The position numbers and the translations under genes are program-made. The notes below the pieces were generated by a model that saw nothing but the letters and a program-made list of their open reading frames with translations, was not told where the DNA came from and ran no database searches. From an uncultured Lachnospiraceae bacterium (GTDB lineage Bacteria > Bacillota > Clostridia > Lachnospirales > Lachnospiraceae), in the NCBI GenBank assembly GCA_900557385.1, contig USSP01000128.1, forward strand, positions 1 to 5,632: a stretch of DNA of 5,632 nucleotides, written 5' to 3'. The stretch's first letter is position 1, and each line of letters opens with the position of its first letter. Shown in pieces: positions 1 through 5,343 of the stretch.

Positions 1-258
1 GGTCTGCCGCAGCTGTTTCAGATTCTCCTCCGAGAGAACCGGTCCACTGGCATTGATTTCCGTGGCATCCATCTGTTTGATTTTTACATTTAAGCGGGAC
101 ATTCCCCGGGGAAGTTCAATGAAGTCGGTGGTAATTCCCGTACTTTCCATCTGGCGTTTGATTTCCTGTCCGGTAAAGCCTGCCAGAAATCCCAGCGCAC
201 GATTACTTACACCTAGATTCTGCAAAATCATAGCGACGTTGATACCCTTGCCGCCCGA
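1..258 (-). pseudogene. fruK: 1-phosphofructokinase-like fragment, second (downstream) part of a chimeric fruK
   Basis: This minus-strand stretch stays open for 86 codons and runs off the left edge. Its translation starts at a GGKGINV motif and contains ALGFLAGFTG, then GMSRLNVKIK and a TEINASGP stretch, all typical of 1-phosphofructokinases of the PfkB sugar-kinase family, which convert fructose 1-phosphate to fructose 1,6-bisphosphate in the cytosol. It has no N-terminal NPSLDY segment of its own. Instead it is joined, in the +1 frame, to the end of another fruK-like N-terminus (203-445). The GGKGIN...FLAGF block is therefore present twice. The two copies agree at only about 55 of 81 bases, so they are paralogs or different alleles, not a fresh duplication. 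As the sequence stands, the joined gene cannot give a normal enzyme. It could be a decayed gene, a recombinant between two kinase genes, or an assembly join. Confidence 0.7.
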
Positions 259-274
259 AAAAGCCTGCCAGAAA
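175..274. repeat. 15-bp exact direct repeat at the fruK junction
   Basis: The 15-mer AAAGCCTGCCAGAAA occurs at 175-189 and again at 260-274, 85 bases apart. On the coding (minus) strand it encodes FLAGF in both fruK-like segments. The spacing of 85 is not a multiple of three, which is why the downstream kinase sequence is out of frame with the upstream one. The sequences leading into each copy are similar but divergent. This is what a join between two homologous genes would leave if it occurred out of register. Confidence 0.8.
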
Positions 275-445
275 ACCCAGTGCAGTGCTTTCCAGTCCCA
301 GATTATGTAACACCCAGGACACATTGATGCCCTTTCCACCGGGACGGTAAACCTCCTCTGTGGAACGATTCGTTTTGCCAATGGAGAAATGCTCCACCGA
401 TAAAAAATAATCCAGAGATGGATTCAGAGTCACTGTATATATCAT
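203..445 (-). pseudogene. fruK: N-terminal fragment of 1-phosphofructokinase, frame broken
   Basis: The open frame starts with MIYTVTLNPSLDY, the classic N-terminus of 1-phosphofructokinase, and continues through RPGGKGINVSWVLHNLG to ALGFLAGF at about residue 62. The frame then reads 18 unrelated residues and stops at 203-205. The ATG at 445 is preferred over the upstream in-frame ATG at 481 because family members begin at MIYT and an AAAGGA-type ribosome binding site sits about 10 bases upstream. Family members are about 300 residues, so this 80-residue product is truncated. The family role is phosphorylation of fructose 1-phosphate after PTS uptake. The gene follows dapL on the same strand but is separated from it by a terminator, so it should have its own promoter; I found no convincing -35/-10 pair in 446-550. 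Confidence 0.75.
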
Positions 446-550
446 AATTTCCAATCCTTTCTTTTCGCGATAGCCAGGCACCTTATGCTCTCTGCGGAGC
501 GTTTTTCATCGTATAGGAGTGCAATTGCCGTTTCCGGTATGATGGAAAAC

Positions 551-586
551 GTCCCCGCTTGAGGTCAGCAAGGCCTCAAGGGGGAC
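551..586 (-). terminator. Intrinsic terminator downstream of dapL
   Basis: GTCCCC and CTTGAGG at 551-564 (one bulged G at 557) pair with CCTCAAG and GGGGAC at 574-586, leaving a 9-base loop. That is a 13-bp GC-rich stem starting 15 bases after the dapL stop. On the minus strand it is followed by GTTTTCC, a short U-tract, so it most likely ends the dapL transcript before fruK. Confidence 0.75.
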
Positions 587-600
587 GCATTTACTTCTAC

Positions 601-1797
601 TTAAAATAAACGATCAAAGCGTTCCATTGCTTCCTGTGTGTTCTCCCGGTTTCCGAAAGAGGTGAGTCGGAAGTAATTTTTGCCATTTTCGCCAAAGCCG
701 GCTCCCGGTGTACCAACTACCTGGGCATTTTCCAGCAGATAATCAAAGAACTCCCAGGACTCCATTCCCTTCGGGCACTCGAACCAGATGTAGGGAGAGT
801 TGATACCGCCGAAGTAGCGGATGCCTTTTTTCTCCATCATGGCAGAAATCAGTTTTGCATTTTCCTGGTAATAAGCGATGTTCTGTTTGCACTGAGCCAT
901 GCCTTCCTCGGTAAAGGCTGCTGCCGCACCACACTGTACAATATAGGACACTCCATTGAATTTGGTGGTCTGACGACGGTTCCACATCGCATTCAGGCTC
1001 ATCTCTGTACCATTGGAGGCTGTGAATTTCAGTTCCTTCGGCACAATGGTATAACCGCAGCGAGTTCCGGTAAAGCCTGCGGTCTTGGAAAGAGAGCAGA
1101 ACTCGATCGCACATTTCTTGGCACCCTCAATAGCAAAGATGCTGCGGGGCAGTGTCTCGTCGGTAATGAAGCACTCATACGCGGAATCGTAAAGAATCAC
1201 TGCGTCATTTTTCAGTGCATAATCCACCCACACCTTTAACTGTTCTTTATTATATGCGGCACCTGTGGGGTTATTCGGAGAACAAATATAAATAATGTCT
1301 GCGTGCACAGACGGGTCGGGCATCGGCAGGAAGTTGTTCTCTGCATTGGCATCAATATAGGTAATATTCCGACCACACATGATGTTGGTATCCACATAAA
1401 CCGGATAAACCGGATCGGGAATCAGAATCACATTGTCATTTCCAAATAAGTCGGTAATGTTTCCGGTATCGCTCTTGGCTCCATCGGATACGAAAACCTC
1501 TTCCGGTGCAATGGTGACCCCGTTTCTTCCATAATAATCGACAACGGCATCACGCAGAAAACCGTATCCCTGCTCCGGACCATACCCTTTAAAGGTATCG
1601 GAAGATGCCTGGGCATCCACACCCTTATGCAGTCCCTCGATCACTTTAGAACCCAGGGGAAGAAATACATCCCCGATTCCCAGACGAATCACTTTTTTAT
1701 CCGGATGTTCTTCACTGTATTTGCTCACGCGATGGGCGATTTCGGAAAATAAATAACTTTCTTTTAAGTTCAGATAATTCTCATTTAATTTTGGCAT
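601..1797 (-). CDS. dapL: LL-diaminopimelate aminotransferase
   Basis: DapL is a cytosolic PLP-dependent class I/II aminotransferase that converts tetrahydrodipicolinate plus glutamate to LL-2,6-diaminopimelate in one step, feeding lysine and peptidoglycan synthesis. The 398-residue product has the family length. It starts with NENYLNLKESYLFSEIA, then IRLGIGDV (about 37-44), SDGAKSDTGN (104-113), DPVYPVYVD (128-136), CSPNNPTG (172-179), YDSAYE (203-208), and SLSKTAGFTGTR (235-246). K238 in the last motif is the expected PLP Schiff-base lysine and R246 the expected phosphate contact. The C-terminal NSPYIWFECP and GTPGAGFG segments match the family too. The ATG is preceded by GGAGGAG with a 7-base spacer and by a consensus promoter. 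It is transcribed alone: promoter in front, terminator behind. One oddity is Phe45 where I would expect Thr (IGDVT). Identity is very secure; other aminotransferase families lack the AGFTGTR and SDGAKSD motifs. Confidence 0.97.
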   Translation of the reverse strand: MPKLNENYLNLKESYLFSEIAHRVSKYSEEHPDKKVIRLGIGDVFLPLGSKVIEGLHKGVDAQASSDTFKGYGPEQGYGFLRDAVVDYYGRNGVTIAPEEVFVSDGAKSDTGNITDLFGNDNVILIPDPVYPVYVDTNIMCGRNITYIDANAENNFLPMPDPSVHADIIYICSPNNPTGAAYNKEQLKVWVDYALKNDAVILYDSAYECFITDETLPRSIFAIEGAKKCAIEFCSLSKTAGFTGTRCGYTIVPKELKFTASNGTEMSLNAMWNRRQTTKFNGVSYIVQCGAAAAFTEEGMAQCKQNIAYYQENAKLISAMMEKKGIRYFGGINSPYIWFECPKGMESWEFFDYLLENAQVVGTPGAGFGENGKNYFRLTSFGNRENTQEAMERFDRLF

Positions 1798-1831
1798 ACT
1801 GTCACTCCTCCGATTGTTTCATTTCATATGT

Positions 1832-1861
1832 ATACTAGCAAATTCATGGGTTTACTGTCAA
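1832..1861 (-). promoter_or_regulatory. Promoter of dapL
   Basis: On the minus strand TTGACA (1856-1861) is followed after 18 bases by TAGTAT (1832-1837). Transcription would begin near 1825, giving a leader of under 30 bases that contains the GGAGGAG ribosome binding site (1805-1811). The -35 box overlaps the TGA stop codon (1858-1860) of the upstream membrane-protein gene. The short leader leaves no room for a riboswitch. Confidence 0.7.
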
Positions 1862-3030
1862 TTATCTGATAGCGGTCGGTCCAGGATAATCTGCTGTTCC
1901 GCATTTGGCAGTCCCAGTTCATAAGAGTCAAAGCATACCACAAGGGAATCTTTGTCATAATAATAAGAAAATTCTGTCTTGTCCTGAATAATATCCTTGA
2001 TTCGGTTACGGCTCACGCCATACTGGGACTGGAGTGCCTGGATAATCGTCTCCTGGGTTTCCTCCAGCGACATTTCCAGGACATCCTGTAAAGGAATGCT
2101 CTTTCTGGTGGAAGTGTCCACGTTTAGTGTATCCCAGGATTGATGCTTAATGCCATCCTCATACCAGACAGATTGATAGGCAATGCTCACTACACCCCCT
2201 TCATAGTAGACAGATTCCGCTGTCTTGGGGGAATAGGTCAATATGCCGGAAAAACCAGCCTCTGCCAGTTCCTGCTGCTTGGCACTGAGGTTCGCATCCT
2301 CCACCTGTTTCTGGTAGGCATCTTCCAGCTTTTGTATCTGGTTATTCAGCCAATTGGTACGGTCGGTATTGGTTCCGGTGAAAGTCAATCTGGCAAATTC
2401 CGCTGTGATGGCCGGTCCCTGATCCTCCGCCAGTCCGAAGTCATCCATTTCTACCTCGTAACCGGTAATTTCGTTGGTTTTCGTCGTAGTGCCTCCTGCG
2501 GTGCTGACCCACAGGCTGCTGCCCTGTGCAGAAGCCTCCTCCGTTTCACTTCCTTCTGCCGGCTGTCCCTGGGTTTCCCCACCGGTTTCTTCCGTACTGT
2601 TTTCTTCGGTATGCAAGGCAGTGCTTTCATTACCGGACACGGTAAGTGCCTCATTACCGGAGACGGTCAAAATCTCGTTTCCTGAAATCGTGGTTTCCAT
2701 GGTGGCTGTTTCTGCGGCTTCCTCGGTTTCTATCACGGCGGTTTCTTCTGGGGTGGATTCCGCCGTCTCCTGAACTTCCACGGTCTGGGTTTCCTGCGCG
2801 GTTTCGTTTTCCTGTCTGGTTTCTTCGCTTTCCACGCTTTCTTCCACCTCCGAGGCGGTTTCCAGCTCTGCCTTAGCACTGGTCTGCACCGCTTGTCCTC
2901 CCGTGAAAATCGTGGGTAATTTATCGTTCTGCTTTGCCACATACCACAGCAGAACGCCGATTGCCGCCACGATTACCAGCACCGCCAACGTTATCAGCAA
3001 GCCTTTTAAAAATTTTTTTCCTTTATTCAT
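1858..3030 (-). CDS. Membrane-anchored extracytoplasmic protein with T/E-rich stalk; DUF3298/RsiV-like C-terminal domain
   Basis: The 390-residue product has a short basic N-terminus (NKGKKFLKG), one hydrophobic segment at about 9-31, and no cysteine lipobox, so it should be anchored in the membrane with its bulk outside. Residues 50-180 are a low-complexity linker rich in Thr, Glu, Ala and Ser, including three SGNE octapeptide repeats (113-136). Residues 190-388 form a folded-looking domain ending in FSYYYDKDSLVVCFDSYELG and a short beta segment. That ending resembles the end of DUF3298 domains, found in RsiV-type anti-sigma factors and in proteins paired with DUF4163. No catalytic residues can be named and its substrate is unknown. 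The ATG has an AGAAGG ribosome binding site 7 bases upstream. No sigma factor gene is adjacent, so an anti-sigma role is not supported. The anchored topology is secure; the domain assignment is an inference from a short motif. Confidence 0.85.
   Translation of the reverse strand: MNKGKKFLKGLLITLAVLVIVAAIGVLLWYVAKQNDKLPTIFTGGQAVQTSAKAELETASEVEESVESEETRQENETAQETQTVEVQETAESTPEETAVIETEEAAETATMETTISGNEILTVSGNEALTVSGNESTALHTEENSTEETGGETQGQPAEGSETEEASAQGSSLWVSTAGGTTTKTNEITGYEVEMDDFGLAEDQGPAITAEFARLTFTGTNTDRTNWLNNQIQKLEDAYQKQVEDANLSAKQQELAEAGFSGILTYSPKTAESVYYEGGVVSIAYQSVWYEDGIKHQSWDTLNVDTSTRKSIPLQDVLEMSLEETQETIIQALQSQYGVSRNRIKDIIQDKTEFSYYYDKDSLVVCFDSYELGLPNAEQQIILDRPLSDN
2623..2694 (-). repeat. Three tandem 24-bp units encoding SGNE octapeptides
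   Basis: Residues 113-136 of the anchored protein read as three eight-residue units, TTISGNEI, LTVSGNEA and LTVSGNES. The underlying DNA repeats with a 24-base period; the last two units (toward lower coordinates) are the most alike, sharing TCATTACCGGA and ACGGT on the plus strand. The repeat lies in the flexible stalk, where unit number can change without breaking the fold. Confidence 0.75.
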
Positions 3031-3090
3031 TTATGTGCCTTCTTTCTCTTGGATATGTCTTTCCAGCCTTCTTTGCAAAGGAATACCTTC

Positions 3091-3135
3091 ACAGTTCTCC
3101 ACTGTAAGTTGACATAATTTTATCCCCGGATAAAA
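3091..3135. promoter_or_regulatory. Two inverted repeats upstream of the membrane-protein gene
   Basis: The 147-base gap between the toxin gene and the membrane-protein gene holds ACAGT-5-ACTGT at 3091-3105 and a perfect 8-bp inverted repeat, TTTTATCC-CC-GGATAAAA, at 3118-3135. A TAAAAT element (minus strand, 3117-3122) overlaps the second repeat and could be a -10 box for the gene at 3030, but its -35 match is poor. The repeats could be protein-binding sites, or the 3118-3135 palindrome could be a weak terminator for yoeB, although it lacks a proper U-tract. Confidence 0.35.
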
Positions 3136-3177
3136 ACTGTTCCACAAAAAGGGGGATGCTCAAGTAGATTGGTTATG

Positions 3178-3438
3178 CTACTCTTCATAATGATATTTGC
3201 ATGAATAAATAATCAGGTTTTGGTTATTATCCATATTATAGACCAATCTGTGTTCATCACTAATACGCCTGCTACATGCTTTGCGATATTTTAATGGCTC
3301 CGGTTTACCAATACCACTTAAAATTCCATTACGGTCAATATCTTTTATAAGTTCATTGATACGCCTGACCATTTTTTTATCTTCCTTCTGCCAATTGATG
3401 TACTGTTCCCATGCAGTAGGCGTGAATATGATATTCAT
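3178..3438 (-). CDS. yoeB: YoeB/Txe-family mRNA interferase toxin
   Basis: The 86-residue product matches the YoeB/Txe toxin family (RelE-like fold), ribosome-dependent endoribonucleases that cut mRNA in the A site and are held inactive by YefM. Visible family features are the N-terminal FTPTAWEQYINWQ, KKMVRRINELIKDI, GKPEPLK, SRRISDEHRLVY and the terminal KYHY. E47, R64 and H83 occupy the positions of the E. coli catalytic residues E46, R65 and H83, so the toxin looks active. The loop between PLK and SRR is two residues shorter than in E. coli YoeB (YRKAC in place of HNLSGFW). The start has an AAAGGA ribosome binding site 7 bases upstream. The gene lies 71 bases downstream of the antitoxin gene, so it relies on its own ribosome binding site. 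Together they form a type II toxin-antitoxin operon, AT-richer than its neighbours, which suggests acquisition. Confidence 0.93.
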   Translation of the reverse strand: MNIIFTPTAWEQYINWQKEDKKMVRRINELIKDIDRNGILSGIGKPEPLKYRKACSRRISDEHRLVYNMDNNQNLIIYSCKYHYEE

Positions 3439-3509
3439 AATTAAATCCTTTCGTTTGGCATAGTTGGAAATTCACTACCCTTCGATGTTGGAAAGACCCC
3501 TGTAAATTG

Positions 3510-3764
3510 TTATTCGTATGTCGCCAGTTCTTCCATAGTCTTTGCAATAAGACCGCCTGTTTCAGCCTCTGCCATAGATTTATCAAGCATAGCTAAATAA
3601 TCAGCATTTCTCTTAGCTTTCATCATCTCATTGTATTCAGATTCAGAAATCATAACAATATTTTCATTTTTGGGTCTTGATATAATCAATGTTTCTCCAT
3701 TAAAAACCTTGTCACAGAAACTCTTGAAATTATCTCTAATATCTATGCTCTTTACAGCTAACAT
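3510..3764 (-). CDS. yefM: YefM/Phd-family antitoxin
   Basis: The 84-residue product is a Phd/YefM antitoxin that neutralises YoeB with its C-terminal half and represses its own promoter through its N-terminal half. The N-terminal AVKSIDIRDNFKSFCDKV, ETLIISRPKNENIVMIS and EYNEM match the family fold. R10 and R30 fall where E. coli YefM has its DNA-contacting arginines R10 and R31. The C-terminal acidic tail (about 60-84) would wrap the toxin. The start at 3764 is chosen over an in-frame ATG at 3788 because a full AAAGGAGGA sequence lies 6 bases upstream of it. The upstream ATG has no such site and would add an atypical basic extension. The gene is first in the operon, with promoter and operator immediately upstream. 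Confidence 0.92.
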   Translation of the reverse strand: MLAVKSIDIRDNFKSFCDKVFNGETLIISRPKNENIVMISESEYNEMMKAKRNADYLAMLDKSMAEAETGGLIAKTMEELATYE

Positions 3765-3792
3765 ATAGAATCCTCCTTTGCGTCCCATAAAT

Positions 3793-3810
3793 CGTACGTT
3801 TTTTTGTACT
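3793..3810. promoter_or_regulatory. Putative YefM-YoeB operator, two GTAC boxes 12 bp apart
   Basis: CGTACG (3793-3798) and TGTACT (3805-3810) are two GTAC-centred palindromic boxes whose centres are exactly 12 bp apart, separated by a T-tract. E. coli YefM-YoeB binds paired palindromes with TGTACA cores at that same centre-to-centre spacing. The boxes lie just downstream of the -10 element, over the expected transcription start, which suits autorepression. Confidence 0.6.
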
Positions 3811-3813
3811 TAT

Positions 3814-3842
3814 ATTATATTTTATTATCATTTCCATGTCAA
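3814..3842 (-). promoter_or_regulatory. Consensus promoter of yefM-yoeB
   Basis: On the minus strand a perfect TTGACA (3837-3842) and a perfect TATAAT (3814-3819) are separated by exactly 17 bases of A/T-rich sequence. This is an ideal housekeeping sigma-factor promoter, consistent with a strong promoter held down by autorepression. The start site would be near 3807, within the two-box operator. Confidence 0.85.
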
Positions 3843-3908
3843 ATTTTTTTATTCACTTGTTTTCTTTCTTACTTCCCGCTTCGATATTGCTCACTCGTGA
3901 CGCATTCC

Positions 3909-4008
3909 AGTAATGTTCTGAGTAATGTTCTGAGGATGGACGACCCGATAGAAATTTGTTATAGTAGACTACAGAAAATGTATTCGCAGGTACAGAATGT
4001 ATCTGCAG
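3909..4008. repeat. Short tandem and near-tandem repeats in the luxS upstream region
   Basis: AGTAATGTTCTG is repeated exactly and back to back at 3909-3920 and 3921-3932. Further on, ACAGAAAATGTATTCGCAG (3971-3989) is followed by the similar ACAGAATGTATCTGCAG (3992-4008), a 21-base-period imperfect repeat inside the probable luxS leader. The 180-base space between yefM and luxS holds no gene I can support. These repeats and the two divergent promoters are all I see in it. Confidence 0.6.
3937..3965 (+). promoter_or_regulatory. Possible extended -10 promoter of luxS-mtnN
   Basis: TGTTATAGT (3957-3965) is an extended -10 element (TG, one base, TATAGT). A -35 of only four matches, TGGACG (3937-3942), lies 17 bases upstream. 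Transcription would begin near 3971 and give a leader of about 50 bases made largely of the imperfect 21-base repeat. Confidence 0.4.
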
Positions 4009-4023
4009 AAATGGAGCAAAGTT

Positions 4024-4503
4024 ATGGAAAAAATCGCTAGTTTTACCATCGACCATATTAAATTAGAGCCAGGCGTCTACGTTTCCCGTAAAGACCATGT
4101 GGGTGACCAGATCATTACCACCTTCGATTTGCGGATGACTTCCCCCAACGATGAACCGGTAATGAATACTGCTGAGGTACACACCATTGAGCATCTGGGG
4201 GCAACCTTCCTGCGTAACCATCCTGTATACAAGGATAAAACCGTTTACTTCGGTCCCATGGGCTGCCGTACCGGTTTCTATCTGCTGCTTGCCGGAGATT
4301 ACGAATCAAAGGATATTGTGCCTCTCATGGTGGAGATGTACACCTTTATCAAGGATTTCGAGGGCGAAGTACCCGGTGCCTCTCCCAAGGACTGTGGCAA
4401 CTATCTGGATATGAATCTGGGTATGGCAAAATACCTGGCAAAGAAATATCTGGAACATACCCTGTTGGATATTACCGAAAACCATCTAATTTATCCTAAT
4501 TAA
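4024..4503 (+). CDS. luxS: S-ribosylhomocysteine lyase (AI-2 synthesis)
   Basis: LuxS is a cytosolic metalloenzyme that splits S-ribosylhomocysteine into homocysteine and DPD, the precursor of autoinducer-2. The 159-residue product has the family length. The metal ligands are H53 and H57 of HTIEH and C124 of PKDCGNYLDMN. The catalytic cysteine is C81 in MGCRTGFYLL, and E56 and R37 are the other expected active-site residues. The N-terminus MEKIASFTIDH and the FDLRMTSPN segment agree with Firmicutes LuxS. The start at 4024 is chosen because GGAG lies 7 bases upstream and family members begin at MEKI; the in-frame ATG at 3997 would add nine unrelated residues. It is followed after 60 bases by mtnN, which supplies its substrate. 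Identity is certain. Confidence 0.98.
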   Translation: MEKIASFTIDHIKLEPGVYVSRKDHVGDQIITTFDLRMTSPNDEPVMNTAEVHTIEHLGATFLRNHPVYKDKTVYFGPMGCRTGFYLLLAGDYESKDIVPLMVEMYTFIKDFEGEVPGASPKDCGNYLDMNLGMAKYLAKKYLEHTLLDITENHLIYPN

Positions 4504-4509
4504 AAAATG

Positions 4510-4538
4510 TAACGATTCCGCATGGCTCTGAATCGTTA
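4510..4538 (+). other. Intercistronic hairpin between luxS and mtnN
   Basis: TAACGATTC (4510-4518) and GAATCGTTA (4530-4538) form a perfect 9-bp stem with an 11-base loop, starting 7 bases after the luxS stop. No U-tract follows (AGCAAAAG), so it is unlikely to end transcription fully. It may stabilise the luxS 3' end or reduce expression of mtnN slightly. Confidence 0.6.
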
Positions 4539-4563
4539 AGCAAAAGACAGAAAGGATTTCTTC

Positions 4564-5262
4564 ATGAATAAAATTGGAATTATCGGTGCCATGGAGCTGG
4601 AGGTTGACACCCTCAAGGGCAAGATGGTACTGGAACAGACTATAAAAAAAGCAAATATGGAATTCTGTGCCGGAACTTTGAACGGCACTCCCGTGGTTAT
4701 CGTCCGCAGTGGTGTGGGGAAGGTCAATGCGGCTATCTGTGCCCAGATTCTCTGTGACGATTTTCAGGTAACCCATATCATCAATACCGGTGTTGCCGGT
4801 TCCCTGAAAGCAGAAATCAATATCGGCGACATCGTAGTGTCCACCGATGCCTGCTATCACGATGTGGACGCTACCATCTTTGGCTACGCTCTGGGGGAAG
4901 TACCTCAGCTGGGTGTACGTTTCTTCGAGGCAGATAAAGAGATGCAGGAGAAGGCAATTGCTTCCTGCAAGGAAGTGAACCCGGAAATCGGTGTTTATTC
5001 CGGGCGTGTGGTCAGTGGTGACCAGTTTATCGCCAGCCGCGAGGTGAAAAATAAAATTGCTGAAAACTTTGATGGCGCATGCACGGAGATGGAGGGCTGC
5101 TCCATCGCCCATGTGGCATTTCTGAATCAGATTCCCTTCGTCATTCTCCGGGCAATTTCTGACAAAGCCGATGACTCTGCTGAAGAAGATTACCCTTCCT
5201 TCGAGCGTAATGCTGCTATCCGCTGTGCAAAGCTGGTGGAGAATTTTGTGGGAAGATTATAG
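4564..5262 (+). CDS. mtnN: 5'-methylthioadenosine/S-adenosylhomocysteine nucleosidase
   Basis: MtnN (Pfs) removes adenine from S-adenosylhomocysteine and 5'-methylthioadenosine in the cytosol, yielding S-ribosylhomocysteine for LuxS and methylthioribose. The 232-residue product matches the family length of about 230. The N-terminal KIGIIGAMELE places E13 at the position of E. coli E12. NTGVAGSL (74-81) and GDIVVSTDACYHDVD (88-102) are family motifs. EMEG (175-178) gives E177, equal to E. coli E174, and RAISDKAD (196-203) gives the catalytic D200, equal to D197. All three key residues are present. AAAGGA lies 7 bases before the ATG. It forms a probable operon with luxS and is followed by a structured non-coding region. 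Identity is certain. Confidence 0.97.
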   Translation: MNKIGIIGAMELEVDTLKGKMVLEQTIKKANMEFCAGTLNGTPVVIVRSGVGKVNAAICAQILCDDFQVTHIINTGVAGSLKAEINIGDIVVSTDACYHDVDATIFGYALGEVPQLGVRFFEADKEMQEKAIASCKEVNPEIGVYSGRVVSGDQFIASREVKNKIAENFDGACTEMEGCSIAHVAFLNQIPFVILRAISDKADDSAEEDYPSFERNAAIRCAKLVENFVGRL

Positions 5263-5286
5263 GAAAACTATAGAATAACGATAGGA

Positions 5287-5328
5287 TATATGCAGTTGAA
5301 CGGAGTACTCCCTTTCAATGGGCATATA
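5287..5328. other. Long imperfect hairpin just downstream of mtnN
   Basis: TATATGC (5287-5293) pairs with GCATATA (5322-5328). Inside it TTGAA (5296-5300) pairs with TTCAA (5314-5318), and at the tip is the perfect 10-bp palindrome GGAGTACTCC (5302-5311). It begins 24 bases after the mtnN stop. No U-tract follows directly (GCAAATAATC), so it may be a transcript-end stabiliser more than a terminator. Confidence 0.6.
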
Positions 5329-5343
5329 GCAAATAATCTTACA

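Noticed and set aside
487..510. GCTC-TCTGCG-GAGC followed by GTTTTTC on the plus strand, terminator-like
   Set aside because: The stem is only 4-5 bp and no plus-strand gene lies upstream of it in this part of the window.
2140..2685. Plus-strand open frame of 181 codons opposite the anchored membrane protein
   Set aside because: It is antisense to a gene with a good ribosome binding site, a membrane anchor and sensible domain layout. Its product looks like reverse-strand translation of the T/E-rich linker.
3109..3134. Plus-strand TTGACA with a TAAAAA 16 bases downstream
   Set aside because: The -10 match is poor, the pair overlaps the 3118-3135 palindrome, and no plus-strand gene follows.
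3843..4023. Possible SAM/SAH-type riboswitch before luxS
   Set aside because: The probable leader is only about 50 bases, and I see no pseudoknot or conserved core of a known class.
3853..4056. Minus-strand open frame of 67 codons across the yefM-luxS gap, ending in NIEAGSKKENK
   Set aside because: It overlaps the luxS start, has no convincing ribosome binding site, and contains the 12-bp tandem repeat as SEHYSEHY. It does not resemble a known protein.
4486..5112. Long minus-strand open frame (208 codons) opposite mtnN
   Set aside because: It lies antisense to a certain mtnN with all catalytic residues and has no family resemblance. It is a shadow frame.
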